From contig NZ_CP011530.1 in NCBI RefSeq assembly GCF_001605725.1, forward strand, positions 4,154,001-4,218,000: DNA of 64,000 nt, given 5' to 3'. This document shows, in pieces, positions 43,929 through 54,558 of the stretch. Origin of the DNA: Mycobacteroides immunogenum (GTDB taxonomy: Bacteria; Actinomycetota; Actinomycetes; Mycobacteriales; Mycobacteriaceae). Both the position numbers and the translations under genes were made by a program. Every line of letters starts with the position of its first letter. Position 1 is the stretch's first letter. Under the pieces are notes generated by a model. The model ran no database searches and was not told the DNA's origin. It saw nothing but the letters and a program-made list of their open reading frames with translations.

Positions 43929-45707
43929 ATGTCTTCGCCTAAATCTGAGGCAACCATCCAGGAACACCGGTACGACGTCGTCATCATCGGCGCGGGTGGC
44001 GCGGGTATGCGCGCCGCCGTCGAGGCCGGACCCCGGGCCCGTACCGCGGTGCTGACCAAGCTGTACCCGACGCGTAGCCACACCGGCGCCGCCCAGGGCG
44101 GCATGTGCGCCGCGCTGGCCAATGTCGAGGAAGACAACTGGGAATGGCACACCTTCGACACCGTCAAGGGTGGCGACTACCTCGCCGACCAGGACGCCGT
44201 GGAGATCATGTGCAAGGAGGCGATCGACGCCGTCCTTGATCTCGAGAAGATGGGTATGCCGTTCAACCGGACACCCCAGGGCCGAATCGATCAGCGCCGC
44301 TTCGGTGGTCACACCCGCGATCACGGTAAGGCGCCGGTGCGCCGGGCCTGCTACGCGGCGGACCGCACCGGACACATGATTCTGCAGACCCTGTACCAAA
44401 ACTGCGTCAAGCACGATGTCGAGTTCTACAACGAGTTCTACGCACTGGACATCGCACTCACCGAAACGCCGAACGGCCCGGTGGCCACCGGCGTCATCGC
44501 CTACGAGTTGGCGACCGGCGATATCCATGTGTTCCACGCCAAGGCAATCGTTTTCGCCACCGGTGGTTCCGGACGCATGTACAAGACCACATCCAACGCG
44601 CACACCCTGACCGGCGATGGTCTGGGCATCGTGTTCCGCAAGGGACTTCCGTTGGAGGACATGGAATTCCACCAGTTCCACCCGACAGGCCTGGCCGGGC
44701 TGGGAATTCTGATCTCGGAAGCCGTGCGCGGTGAGGGCGGCCGCCTGCTCAACGCGGAGGGCGAGCGCTTCATGGAGCGCTACGCGCCCACCATCGTCGA
44801 CCTCGCGCCTCGCGACATCGTGGCCCGGTCAATGGTTCTCGAGGTACTCGAAGGCCGCGGCGCCGGACCGAACAAGGACTACGTCTACATCGACGTGCGC
44901 CACCTCGGTGCCGATGTGCTGGAGGCCAAGCTCCCGGACATCACCGAATTCGCCCGTACCTACCTGGGTGTCGACCCGGTGACCGAGCTGGTTCCGGTGT
45001 ACCCCACCTGCCACTACGTGATGGGCGGCATTCCGACCAACATCAAGGGCCAGGTGCTGCGCGACAACGACAACGTGGTCCCCGGCCTGTACGCGGCCGG
45101 CGAGTGCGCCTGCGTCTCGGTGCACGGCGCCAACCGCCTGGGCACCAACTCGCTGCTGGACATCAACGTGTTCGGTCGCCGGGCGGGTATCGCCGCGGCC
45201 GAGTACGCCGAGGCCCATGACTTCATCGACCTGCCGGAGACCCCGGCGACGATGGTCACCCAGTGGGTGGCGGACATCCTCTCCGAGCACGGTGACGAGC
45301 GGGTGGCCGACATCCGTACCGAGCTGCAGCAGTCGATGGACAACAACGCCGCAGTGTTCCGTACCGAGGACACTCTCAAGCAGGCGCTCAACGACATCCA
45401 CGCGCTCAAGGAGCGGTACAGCCGAATCACGGTGCACGACAAGGGCAAGCGCTACAACAGCGACCTGCTCGAGGCCATCGAGCTGGGCTTCCTGCTGGAG
45501 CTCGCCGAGGTGACCGTGGTGGGCGCGCTCAACCGCAAGGAATCGCGCGGCGGACATGCCCGTGAGGACTACCCGAACCGCGACGACACCAACTACATGC
45601 GACACACCATGGCGTACAAGCAGGGTGCCGAGCTGCTGTCCGATATCCGGCTGGACTACAAGCCCGTTGTCCAGACCCGGTACGAGCCGATGGAACGGAA
45701 GTACTGA
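43929..45707 (+). CDS. sdhA: Succinate dehydrogenase flavoprotein subunit
   Basis: A 592-residue FAD subunit oxidising succinate to fumarate. FAD motif DVVIIGAGGAGMRAAV, the covalent-flavin His in RSHTGAAQGG, substrate residues in FHPTGL and HGANRLGTNSLLD. The ATG at 43929 is preceded by AGGGG at a slightly long distance. Third gene of sdhCDAB; Rv3318 counterpart. Confidence 0.97.
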   Translation: MSSPKSEATIQEHRYDVVIIGAGGAGMRAAVEAGPRARTAVLTKLYPTRSHTGAAQGGMCAALANVEEDNWEWHTFDTVKGGDYLADQDAVEIMCKEAIDAVLDLEKMGMPFNRTPQGRIDQRRFGGHTRDHGKAPVRRACYAADRTGHMILQTLYQNCVKHDVEFYNEFYALDIALTETPNGPVATGVIAYELATGDIHVFHAKAIVFATGGSGRMYKTTSNAHTLTGDGLGIVFRKGLPLEDMEFHQFHPTGLAGLGILISEAVRGEGGRLLNAEGERFMERYAPTIVDLAPRDIVARSMVLEVLEGRGAGPNKDYVYIDVRHLGADVLEAKLPDITEFARTYLGVDPVTELVPVYPTCHYVMGGIPTNIKGQVLRDNDNVVPGLYAAGECACVSVHGANRLGTNSLLDINVFGRRAGIAAAEYAEAHDFIDLPETPATMVTQWVADILSEHGDERVADIRTELQQSMDNNAAVFRTEDTLKQALNDIHALKERYSRITVHDKGKRYNSDLLEAIELGFLLELAEVTVVGALNRKESRGGHAREDYPNRDDTNYMRHTMAYKQGAELLSDIRLDYKPVVQTRYEPMERKY

Positions 45708-45708
45708 G

Positions 45709-46491
45709 ATGACTGCGGTTATCGAGAAAGCCGAAGCAGGCGACCCGCCGCTGCCTCCGGTCCCCGAGGGTGCGGTCATGGTGGATCTGAAGATCCAGCG
45801 CTTCAACCCCGAAGACCCCGACGCGGCGGGCTGGCAGACGTTCCGGGTGCCCTGCCTGTCGACGGATCGGCTGCTGAACCTGCTGCTGTATGTGAAGGGC
45901 TATCTGGACGGCACGCTGACCTTCCGCCGGTCCTGCGCACACGGTGTGTGCGGTTCGGACGCCATGCGGATCAACGGCGTGAACCGGTTGGCGTGCAAGG
46001 TGCTGATGCGCGACCTGCTGCCCAAGAACCCCAAGAAGACGCTCACCATCACCATCGAGCCCATCCGCGGCCTGCCCGTGGAAAAGGACCTCGTGGTCAA
46101 CATGGAGCCCTTCTTCGACGCCTACCGCGCCGTGAAGCCGTTCATGATCACCAGCGGTAACCAGCCGACGCGTGAGTACATCCAGAGCCAGACCGACCGC
46201 GCACGCTTCGATGACACCACCAAGTGCATCCTGTGCGCCTGCTGCACCACCAGCTGCCCGGTGTTCTGGAGCGACGGAAGCTACTTCGGCCCGGCCGCGA
46301 TCGTCAATGCGCACCGGTTCATCTTCGACAGCCGCGACGAGGCTGCCGCCGAGCGCCTGGACATCCTCAACGACGTCGACGGGGTGTGGCGCTGCCGCAC
46401 CACGTTCAACTGCACCGACGCCTGCCCGCGCGGTATCGAGGTGACCAAGGCGATCCAAGAGGTCAAGCGCGCCCTGATGTTCGCGCGCTGA
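45709..46491 (+). CDS. sdhB: Succinate dehydrogenase iron-sulfur subunit
   Basis: A 260-residue electron-transfer subunit. The [2Fe-2S] site is CAHGVCGSDAMRING...LAC; the [4Fe-4S] and [3Fe-4S] sites are CILCACCTTSCP and FNCTDACPRGIE. It passes electrons from SdhA FAD to menaquinone in the anchor. Starts 1 base after the sdhA stop. A terminator hairpin of the CGCCGAGTGTG type follows. Confidence 0.97.
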   Translation: MTAVIEKAEAGDPPLPPVPEGAVMVDLKIQRFNPEDPDAAGWQTFRVPCLSTDRLLNLLLYVKGYLDGTLTFRRSCAHGVCGSDAMRINGVNRLACKVLMRDLLPKNPKKTLTITIEPIRGLPVEKDLVVNMEPFFDAYRAVKPFMITSGNQPTREYIQSQTDRARFDDTTKCILCACCTTSCPVFWSDGSYFGPAAIVNAHRFIFDSRDEAAAERLDILNDVDGVWRCRTTFNCTDACPRGIEVTKAIQEVKRALMFAR

Positions 46492-46511
46492 CCCCTCCTG
46501 CCCCACCCTTT

Positions 46512-46550
46512 CGCCGAGTGTGAGCCCTGCTGCTCACACTCGGCGATTTT
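46512..46550 (+). terminator. Terminator hairpin after sdhB (CGCCGAGTGTG repeat)
   Basis: Perfect 14-base stem CGCCGAGTGTGAGC (46512-46525) / GCTCACACTCGGCG (46532-46545) with a 6-base loop and ATTTT after it. The outer 11 bases equal the hairpin after accA3. A partial half-copy TCACACTCGATG follows at 46564-46575. Confidence 0.85.
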
Positions 46551-46592
46551 GTCGCACTGGCACTCACACTCGATGACCAGACTCCCCGGCCC

Positions 46593-46619
46593 TGTCACAC
46601 ATCCGGGCGCTGCCCCGTC
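46593..46619 (+). promoter_or_regulatory. ECF41 (SigJ) promoter
   Basis: TGTCACA (46593-46599), 16 bases, CGTC (46616-46619): the -35 and -10 elements reported for ECF41 sigma factors. It ends eight bases before the ATG of the carboxymuconolactone decarboxylase-like gene. Confidence 0.7.
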
Positions 46620-46627
46620 ATAGGGGT

Positions 46628-47227
46628 ATGACCACCACATCACGTATCGCACCCATCGCCCCGCCGAACGCCTCACTGCTCACCCGCATCATGTACCGGA
46701 TGACCAAGCGTCGTTTCGGTCAAGTGCCCGAGCCCTTTACCGTCATCGCCCACCATCGCAAGCTGATGGTCGCGGCCGCGGTGCACGAGCAGATGCTGGG
46801 CAGCGCCTCGCAGGTCCTACCGGCCAGCGTGCGCGAACTCGCGGTGTTCTGGACCGCCCGCACCGTGGGCTGCTCGTGGTGCGTCGACTTCGGCTCCATG
46901 CTGCAACGCCTGGACGGCTTGGACGTGGACCGCCTCAAGGCCATCGACGACTACGCGACTTCCCCGCTATTCACCGGGGACGAGCGCGCCGCGATCGCCT
47001 ACGCCGATGCGATGACCGGAAATCCGCACGACATCACCGACGAGCAGGTCGCCGATCTGCGACGGCGGTTCGGTGACGCCGGGGTGATCGAGCTGTCCTA
47101 CCAGATCGGCGTCGAGAACATGCGCGCCCGCACCTATGCCGCACTGGGAATCACCGAGCAGGGCTTCAATTCCGGTGACGCCTGCCGCGTTCCGTGGGCC
47201 ACCTCCCAGGACTCACCGGGCGCCTAG
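46628..47227 (+). CDS. Carboxymuconolactone decarboxylase/AhpD-like protein
   Basis: A 199-residue all-helical protein of the CMD/AhpD superfamily. The redox pair Cys82/Cys85 (GCSWCVDFG) with His/Glu residues nearby fits AhpD-type peroxidase activity rather than lactone decarboxylation. CMD genes are the classic neighbours and targets of ECF41 sigma factors. Its promoter carries the ECF41 signature and the message would be nearly leaderless. It meets sigJ tail to tail with a 4-base overlap. Confidence 0.87.
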   Translation: MTTTSRIAPIAPPNASLLTRIMYRMTKRRFGQVPEPFTVIAHHRKLMVAAAVHEQMLGSASQVLPASVRELAVFWTARTVGCSWCVDFGSMLQRLDGLDVDRLKAIDDYATSPLFTGDERAAIAYADAMTGNPHDITDEQVADLRRRFGDAGVIELSYQIGVENMRARTYAALGITEQGFNSGDACRVPWATSQDSPGA

Positions 47228-48141
47228 GCGTTACGTAGCGGGGTACCGGTGAACTTGTCGGGATTACACACATCCCAGACCGCCAGCACCCTGCCGTCGT
47301 GCACAGTGAACGCGCTCACCCGGGGCAGCACCGGCCAATAACCGGAGTCGGCCGTATCTGCCGGCGTCGCGGTCAGGTACATGCCGAACTGCCCGTTCAC
47401 CAGTGCGGGGTTCATGGCCTGCGTCATGTGCGGCCCGTAACGCTCCATCAAGCCCAGCAGGAAACGGGCCACCTTGTCGGGGCCATGGATGACGCGTACT
47501 GCCGTCGGCGCCTTGCCATCGGAGTCTCCCGTCATCGTCACGTCCGGATGCAGCACCCGCACAACCGCTTCCATACTCCCGGAGATGAGGGCCGCCAACA
47601 GCTGACCCACCGCTTCGTTGTGTTCGGCATCGGCCGCCGGTTCGGGGGTGGCCGTCACCGCTCGCCGGGCACGCGAGGCCAGCTGGCGCGCGGCCGCATC
47701 GCCGATGCCGAGAATCTCGGCAATCTGCTTGAACGGCACCGAGAATCCGTCGTGCAGCACAAAGGCGACGCGCTGATCGGGCGCCAACCGGTCCAGCACC
47801 ACCATGGCCGCGAAACGCGCGTCCTCGCCGGCCACCAACACGGCCAGCGGGTCACTGCCGTCCAAACCGGTCACCACAGGCTCCGGAAGCCATTCCCCCA
47901 CATAGGTTTCCCTGCGGTACACGGCCGACCGTAGTCGATCCAGCCCAAGCCGCGAGACAACGGTGGTCAGCCAGGCCGGCAAGTCCTCAATCTCGGCGGT
48001 CGCGGAATGCAGACGCAGCCAAGCGTCCTGAACAATGTCCTCGGCATCGGCCACGCTCCCGGTGAGCCGGTATGCCACCGCCTGCAGTCGCGGGCGCAGC
48101 GCCTCGAACTCACTGGTGCGATCGCCAGCGTGAACCGCCAT
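47224..48141 (-). CDS. sigJ: ECF41-family sigma factor SigJ
   Basis: A 305-residue extracytoplasmic-function sigma factor with regions 2 and 4 (AEDIVQDAWLRLH; LAPDQRVAFVLHDGFSVPFKQIAEILGIGDAAARQLASRARR) and a C-terminal SnoaL-like domain that replaces an anti-sigma factor. ECF41 marks are present: WLPEP (84-88), DSDGK (206-210) and NPDKF (293-297). The ATG at 48141 is chosen because TAGGCT lies six bases upstream; a GTG one codon earlier is possible. Counterpart of Rv3328c, linked to peroxide resistance in M. tuberculosis. Confidence 0.92.
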   Translation of the reverse strand: MAVHAGDRTSEFEALRPRLQAVAYRLTGSVADAEDIVQDAWLRLHSATAEIEDLPAWLTTVVSRLGLDRLRSAVYRRETYVGEWLPEPVVTGLDGSDPLAVLVAGEDARFAAMVVLDRLAPDQRVAFVLHDGFSVPFKQIAEILGIGDAAARQLASRARRAVTATPEPAADAEHNEAVGQLLAALISGSMEAVVRVLHPDVTMTGDSDGKAPTAVRVIHGPDKVARFLLGLMERYGPHMTQAMNPALVNGQFGMYLTATPADTADSGYWPVLPRVSAFTVHDGRVLAVWDVCNPDKFTGTPLRNA

Positions 48142-48147
48142 CACCTG

Positions 48148-48153
48148 AGCCTA
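48148..48153 (-). promoter_or_regulatory. -10 box of leaderless sigJ promoter
   Basis: Minus-strand TAGGCT ending six bases before the ATG at 48141; a housekeeping-type box, unlike the ECF41 element at 46593. Confidence 0.5.
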
Positions 48154-48166
48154 GGCCAGCCCGCGA

Positions 48167-49906
48167 CTACGGATTGGGATCACTCAAGCAATAGGCGACG
48201 CCCGGCGCCGGTATCGGGAACGTCTCCGCAGACTGACCTGGCGCGCACACCAGCGGCGACGCTTCGCCGTCGACTCGTTTATCCACTTTGAGATGCACCC
48301 GGGGATCCGTACACGACGCCGTCTTCGCGGCCACATGCGCCGCGGGGTCTGATCGGTAGCCCGGCCAGGAGTAGCACAGTCCCTGGCCGAGATTCTTCGC
48401 CAGGCAGATTGTCGAAACCTCGACCGCTACCGGCTGATACCGGTGATAGTCCGCATTCGGACAGACCCGCCCGGACAACGAGGCGACCCGGAAGATCGCA
48501 CGCGGGTCGGCGCAATCCGTGACCGTGATCGGCGCCCAGAGATATCCACCGACCGTCTTGACGCACTCACCGACCCGGAAATCCCTGGCTGAGAAATGGG
48601 CGGCGTCATAGGAACTGTGGGGCCGAGGAGACGGATCGTCACCCGAGTGCGCGATACAGGAAACAACCCGCGAAAGGACGAAGACGACCGTGGCGTACAC
48701 CAGCCAATTTCCGGACTTTTTCCGCCCCGACTTCTGATTCCGGTTCTGCGACTTCTGATTCCGCGTCTGTGATGTCGCGCCTCCGGCTGAACCCAGCTGA
48801 TTGTCCAGATATACGTCCCACGCCGGCGCCGGCTCGCTCGACGCGGTGCGCCATCCAAGCGTGAACACCCACTTGACCCAGGTCCAGGCCAGTACCGCGG
48901 CCATGCATCCACCCGGAATGAGTACCAGCACCAGACAAACCATGACGATCAAATGGCGTGTCACCAACCACAGGATCGGCAACAAGCCGGCGACCACAAC
49001 CCATGCCACCAACCAGCCGGTCAGTTTCAACGTCCCCATGACCATCGCGCGGAGCGAGGTCCGCACCCGCAACAACGCTTCCGCCAGCAGCATCAGGCTT
49101 GCTGCCGCGAATCCAATGGGCACGGCTCTGGACCACCAGGTCTCGGGAACCCAGCCGAGGGCCAACACGATGGTGGCGATTTCGCTGGGCACGGTGAGCA
49201 GCAGCGGAAGCATGAGGGCACGCTTGAACGCATCGGCCACGATCTGGCGGGCATGCGGAGCGCCCTGCGGGTCAATGCGCAACGCTTGACCCAACTTGTC
49301 AAGACCGGAGCTTCGAAGAGACCGGACGGCTTCGTCTCCCGCAAGCTCGGTCATCGCGGCAGTGTCTTCCGGATCCAGCTCAAGGGCCTTGCGCCACGCC
49401 CGTTCCCGGATCTCGCGATGCTCGGGCTCACTGTGCAGATAGCCGATCAGCCGATGAAGCGCTGGTTCCTGCGGCTCCAGTGCCACCGCGTGCTCGGCCG
49501 CCTTACGCGCCGCGTCTTTTTTCTTCTCACCGGCTTCGGAGCCCGGGGGCTGTCGGCTGGCGGCGGAATTGAGTGCGACGGCCAGCTGGTAGTGGTTCCA
49601 GGCGTCCTCGGGGTCCAGGGCGACCGCGTGCCTGGCGGCCTTCGTGGCCGCTATGGGCTTGTCCAATCCGATGAGCACGACGGCGCGCATCCGGTACAGC
49701 CAGTCCCAATCCGGATTTTCGGCGCCCAGTGTGTCCACCAGCGACAGGGCCGTCTCCATGTCGTCCATGGCGATCAAACAGCGGAGCAGCAGAATCCGCA
49801 GCGGAGTATCGTCCGGGTCGGCCGCCAACGCCTCTTCGACAAGACGCTTCGCGTCCGCCGGACGGCCGATGTCGAGCAACGCCTCGATGTGCTGATGGCC
49901 GCTCAT
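48167..49906 (-). CDS. TPR membrane protein with LppU-like extracellular domain
   Basis: A 579-residue protein in three parts. Residues ~1-210 are tetratricopeptide repeats (e.g. GRPADAKRLVEEALAADPDD, AARHAVALDPEDAWNHY). Then come about five membrane helices between ~215 and 340, a Gln/Asn/Lys linker (NQKSQNRNQKSG), and another helix. The C-terminal ~170 residues are Cys-rich (VGECVKTVGG...VTDCADPRAIFRVASLSGRVCPN...STICLAKN) like the LppU/septum-formation family. It probably links a cytoplasmic scaffold to the envelope. No operon partner. Confidence 0.7.
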   Translation of the reverse strand: MSGHQHIEALLDIGRPADAKRLVEEALAADPDDTPLRILLLRCLIAMDDMETALSLVDTLGAENPDWDWLYRMRAVVLIGLDKPIAATKAARHAVALDPEDAWNHYQLAVALNSAASRQPPGSEAGEKKKDAARKAAEHAVALEPQEPALHRLIGYLHSEPEHREIRERAWRKALELDPEDTAAMTELAGDEAVRSLRSSGLDKLGQALRIDPQGAPHARQIVADAFKRALMLPLLLTVPSEIATIVLALGWVPETWWSRAVPIGFAAASLMLLAEALLRVRTSLRAMVMGTLKLTGWLVAWVVVAGLLPILWLVTRHLIVMVCLVLVLIPGGCMAAVLAWTWVKWVFTLGWRTASSEPAPAWDVYLDNQLGSAGGATSQTRNQKSQNRNQKSGRKKSGNWLVYATVVFVLSRVVSCIAHSGDDPSPRPHSSYDAAHFSARDFRVGECVKTVGGYLWAPITVTDCADPRAIFRVASLSGRVCPNADYHRYQPVAVEVSTICLAKNLGQGLCYSWPGYRSDPAAHVAAKTASCTDPRVHLKVDKRVDGEASPLVCAPGQSAETFPIPAPGVAYCLSDPNP

Positions 49907-50045
49907 GCCCGGAATCGCTCATCCGGCATCTCGAGAACATTCGAAAGAACCCACCCCCACACACCTCAGATATGTACACGATCAATCGGTTAGTGGTCAC
50001 CTGTTGGCGGATTCGAGAGCATCTGCTGGGGCCATAATCATCCCC

Positions 50046-51068
50046 ATGGCCAAGCCGTCGATCGATCCCATCCGCTGGCAACCGCCCGGAGTGCGGGCGC
50101 TTTCCCTGAACGCTCAGCAGCTGCCGCCGCTGAGCATCGTGGCGCTGCCCGGGCACGGCCCCGAAGACGTGGTGGCCGATGCCGCGGGAAACATCTGGGC
50201 GGGGGTGGCGGACGGAAGGATCTTTCGTATCTCACCCCGCGGCACTGACGGCGCGGAGGTCACGCATGTCGCCACCACCGAGCATCCGCCCCTGGGCCTG
50301 CACGTCGCGCGCGACGGCCGGTTACTGATATGCAGCCGCGACAAGCTACTGGCCCTGGATCCGGCCACCGGCGATATCGAGCCAGTGGTCACCACGGTCG
50401 ACGGGCCACCGCTCATCTTCTGCTCCAATGTCACCGAATCATCGGATGGGACAATATATTTCAGTGAATCGACGGCGCGTTTCCCGTTCGAGCAGTTCAT
50501 GGCGGCTATCTTGGAGGGCCGCCCCACCGGACGGGTGTTCCGGCGCGACCCGGACGGCACCGTGACAACCATCGCCACCGGACTGGCCTTCACCAATGGG
50601 GTCACGCTCACTGCCGACGAGTCCGCCTTGATCGTGGCCGAGACCGTCGGCCGCAGGATAAGCCGGTATCCGCTCACCGGCGCGGGTGCCGGCACGCTGA
50701 CGCCGATTCTGGACGAGATCCCGGGCATGCCCGACAACATCAGCACCGGCGCGGACGGCCGCATCTGGGTCACCCTGGCCAGCCCGCGCAATGCGCTCGC
50801 CGAATGGCTACTCCCTCGCTCGCCCGCCATCCGAAAGGCGCTGTGGCAGCTGCCCGATGCCCTGCTGCCGGGGACGGACACCGATCCGTGGGTCATCGCG
50901 GTGAACCCGGACACCGGCGAGGTGGTATCCAACGTCAGCGGCGCGTCGCGGGACCTGCGCACCGTCACCGGCGTCGTCGAATCGGGCGGGCGGCTGTGGA
51001 TGGGCTGCATCGGGTCGGCCGCCGTCGGTCACATCAGCCTGGCCGATATCGCACCGGCGGGGCGCTAA
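50046..51068 (+). CDS. SMP-30/strictosidine synthase-like beta-propeller hydrolase
   Basis: A 340-residue six-bladed beta-propeller protein. Blade motifs [24 protein letters not shown] and the signature [27 protein letters not shown] match the strictosidine synthase-like/gluconolactonase superfamily, whose bacterial members are mostly lactonases or esterases. Substrate unknown; no signal peptide. The ATG at 50046 lies seven bases after CATAAT, probably leaderless; the longer frame from 49905 has no support. Confidence 0.82.
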   Translation: MAKPSIDPIRWQPPGVRALSLNAQQLPPLSIVALPGHGPEDVVADAAGNIWAGVADGRIFRISPRGTDGAEVTHVATTEHPPLGLHVARDGRLLICSRDKLLALDPATGDIEPVVTTVDGPPLIFCSNVTESSDGTIYFSESTARFPFEQFMAAILEGRPTGRVFRRDPDGTVTTIATGLAFTNGVTLTADESALIVAETVGRRISRYPLTGAGAGTLTPILDEIPGMPDNISTGADGRIWVTLASPRNALAEWLLPRSPAIRKALWQLPDALLPGTDTDPWVIAVNPDTGEVVSNVSGASRDLRTVTGVVESGGRLWMGCIGSAAVGHISLADIAPAGR

Positions 51069-51141
51069 GCCAGTAAGTCACATCCGACACAGCCGTAACA
51101 TCCCCCAGTTCAGGGTGGCATTCGCTTACTGTGACGAAGCG

Positions 51142-52428
51142 ATGACCACCCGGACCTCAGTGCCACAGCGCCGCCAGGCCATGCGATCAGCTGCGACTCG
51201 TCTTGCCGCTGCCACCGCCGCCGGGCTGATCGTTGCCGCCCTGCCGCTGAGCACTCCACTCGCCAGCGCCGAGCCCGGATTCACGCCGCCCGACACCAGT
51301 GGCTGCCCCTACAAGGTGGTGACCCCGCCCGCCGTCGACACCTCCGAGGTACCCAAGGCCGGCGGCGACCCGCCCGCTCCACTGCCGGTACCGGCCAAGC
51401 CCATCGGCGGCGAGATGCTCGGACGCTGCGATGTGATCACTCCGGAGGGGGCCGGCCCGGTACCCAATGACGTCTCCGCGGAATCGTGGCTCATCGCCGA
51501 TCTGAACACCGGCAATGTGGTGGCCGCCAAGGACCCTCATGCCCGGCACCGTCCCGCCAGTGTCATCAAGGTGCTGGTCGCCATGGAGGCCATCAACAAC
51601 CTGAACCTCAACCAAGCGGTGGTGGGTACCCAGGATGACGCGAACAGCGAAGGCACCCGGGTGGGGGTCGATGTCGGCGGCACCTACACGGTCCGGCAGC
51701 TACTGACCGGCCTGCTGATGAACTCGGGCAACGACGCCGCGCACGCGCTGGCGGTACAGCTCGGCGGGATGGACGAGACCGTCGCCAAGATCAACGACAT
51801 GGCGCAGAAACTCGGCGCACGGGACACCCGCGCGGCCACCCCGTCCGGCCTCGACGGCCCCGGCATGAGCACCTCCGCCTACGACCTCGGCCTGTTCTAC
51901 AAATACGCGTTCGCCGACCCCACCTTCGCCGATCTGGTATCGGAGCCGAAGGCCACGTTCCCCGGTCATCCCGCCAAACCCGGTGAGCCCGACAACCATC
52001 CGGCATACGAGATGACGAACGACAACAAGCTGCTCTACAACTACCCCGGCGCGCTCGGCGGCAAGACCGGATACACCGACGACGCGCAACAGACCTTTGT
52101 CGGCGCCGCCGAACGCGACGGCCGCCGGCTGGTGGTCACCATGTTGCGCGGCACTCGCCTGCCGATCGCCCCCTGGGAGCAGGCGGCTCATCTGCTGGAC
52201 TACGGGTTCTCCACGCCGCGTGATGCTTCTATCGGCAAGCTTGTCGATCCGGACCCGTCGCTGTTGACCAAACCGCATGCCGACGACACACCCGTGGCAC
52301 AGGCCGCGGGTCTGCCCGCCGAGGCGGTCAACAGCGTTCCGGTGCGGGTGGGTGTGACCATCATCGGCGCGATGATCGTGTTCGGCCTCATCCTGGCGGC
52401 CCGCTCACTCAATCGCCGTCAGGCCTAG
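51142..52428 (+). CDS. dacB1: D-alanyl-D-alanine carboxypeptidase (penicillin-binding protein)
   Basis: A 428-residue class A low-molecular-mass PBP that trims the terminal D-Ala of peptidoglycan pentapeptides. Signal peptide at 1-43 ([23 protein letters not shown]), a Pro-rich stretch, active Ser140 in SVIK, SGN (195-197) and KTG (308-310), and a C-terminal membrane anchor near 403-422. The ATG at 51142 gives a normal signal peptide; a start 9 codons earlier does not. Counterpart of Rv3330. Overlaps the convergent yihY-like gene by 4 bases. Confidence 0.94.
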   Translation: MTTRTSVPQRRQAMRSAATRLAAATAAGLIVAALPLSTPLASAEPGFTPPDTSGCPYKVVTPPAVDTSEVPKAGGDPPAPLPVPAKPIGGEMLGRCDVITPEGAGPVPNDVSAESWLIADLNTGNVVAAKDPHARHRPASVIKVLVAMEAINNLNLNQAVVGTQDDANSEGTRVGVDVGGTYTVRQLLTGLLMNSGNDAAHALAVQLGGMDETVAKINDMAQKLGARDTRAATPSGLDGPGMSTSAYDLGLFYKYAFADPTFADLVSEPKATFPGHPAKPGEPDNHPAYEMTNDNKLLYNYPGALGGKTGYTDDAQQTFVGAAERDGRRLVVTMLRGTRLPIAPWEQAAHLLDYGFSTPRDASIGKLVDPDPSLLTKPHADDTPVAQAAGLPAEAVNSVPVRVGVTIIGAMIVFGLILAARSLNRRQA

Positions 52429-53453
52429 TCGCCGCCGCGGCCCAGCCACGAAATACCGATCGCACCAAGAACTCCGGCTCCAAACGCGGCAATCACTCCC
52501 AGCTTGGACGGGCGCTCCACGGTCTCGACCCGCGTGGTGATGACCACGGGTTCGGGCGGTGGCACATAGGCATATGGCCGGTTCTCGTCGGACGTGGCCG
52601 CCCACGCGGTGGCGTAGAGCAGCAGACGCGCGGTGATGTACGCGAACACCATGATGCCGAGCACCGGCCCGAACGTGGAACCCGCCGGACCGTGCATGAT
52701 CACGCTCAGGTAGATCGAGGCAACCTGCTTGAACAACTCGAAACCGATCGCCGCGATGAGCCCCGCCCGCACCGAACTTGAGAACGGCAGCCGCTCCCTG
52801 GGCAGCCGCGCGATCATCCAGGTGAACAACGCCCAGGACAACACGGTCGCTATCCCGATGGTCACCACTTTGAGCAGCACCGACGGGATGGTGACGTCAT
52901 GCAACCCCAGCCAGCCGAGTACGCGCAGGATCGTCTTCTCGTCGCCGACGGCGGTCACCGCGATGGTGAGTGCGAGCGCCACGAATGTGGAGCCGAGCGC
53001 GAGCAGGTCCGACAGCTTGCCCTTGACGAAGTTCTCCGAGTCGTTGGGCTGCTCCCACATGGCACTGAGCGCCGCCCGCACGTTGGCCATCCAGCCCAGC
53101 CCGGCCCAGGCCGCGGTCGCCAGACCTGCGATACCCAGGCTCGTGCGCGAAGCAATCGCCGTATCCATCAAATTGATTAGCTGGTTGCCCACCTCACCGG
53201 AGATGGCCCCACTAATGCGGCCGCGTAGCTCCGCAATCGTGTCCGGGCGGCGGGACAACACAAACCCCATGGCCGCGAACGCGACCATCATGAGCGGAAA
53301 CAGCGCAAAGACCGTGAAATAGGTGATTCCCGCGGCGAAGAAGTTGCCGTTTACCTTTCCGTACCGCTCTTGCATGCGCATGATGTGGTCGAACCAGGGA
53401 AATCGTGCGCGATAGCGGTCAAGAATCCCAGGCTTATCGTCTCCGGCCACCAC
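52425..53453 (-). CDS. YihY/virulence factor BrkB-family membrane protein
   Basis: A 342-residue inner-membrane protein with six hydrophobic helices and the family start [21 protein letters not shown]. Rv3335c counterpart. The family was once annotated as RNase BN; function is unsettled. The C-terminus ends in a single helix after a Pro-rich spacer. GTG start, 19 bases downstream of trpS, so the two are likely cotranscribed. Confidence 0.9.
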   Translation of the reverse strand: MVAGDDKPGILDRYRARFPWFDHIMRMQERYGKVNGNFFAAGITYFTVFALFPLMMVAFAAMGFVLSRRPDTIAELRGRISGAISGEVGNQLINLMDTAIASRTSLGIAGLATAAWAGLGWMANVRAALSAMWEQPNDSENFVKGKLSDLLALGSTFVALALTIAVTAVGDEKTILRVLGWLGLHDVTIPSVLLKVVTIGIATVLSWALFTWMIARLPRERLPFSSSVRAGLIAAIGFELFKQVASIYLSVIMHGPAGSTFGPVLGIMVFAYITARLLLYATAWAATSDENRPYAYVPPPEPVVITTRVETVERPSKLGVIAAFGAGVLGAIGISWLGRGGD

Positions 53454-53472
53454 TCACCGCCTCTGCTGTTCG

Positions 53473-54558
<1,086 letters not shown>

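Noticed and set aside
51115..51141. Upstream in-frame start for dacB1
   Set aside because: It would add nine residues before a normal signal peptide and has no ribosome site; the ATG at 51142 is better.
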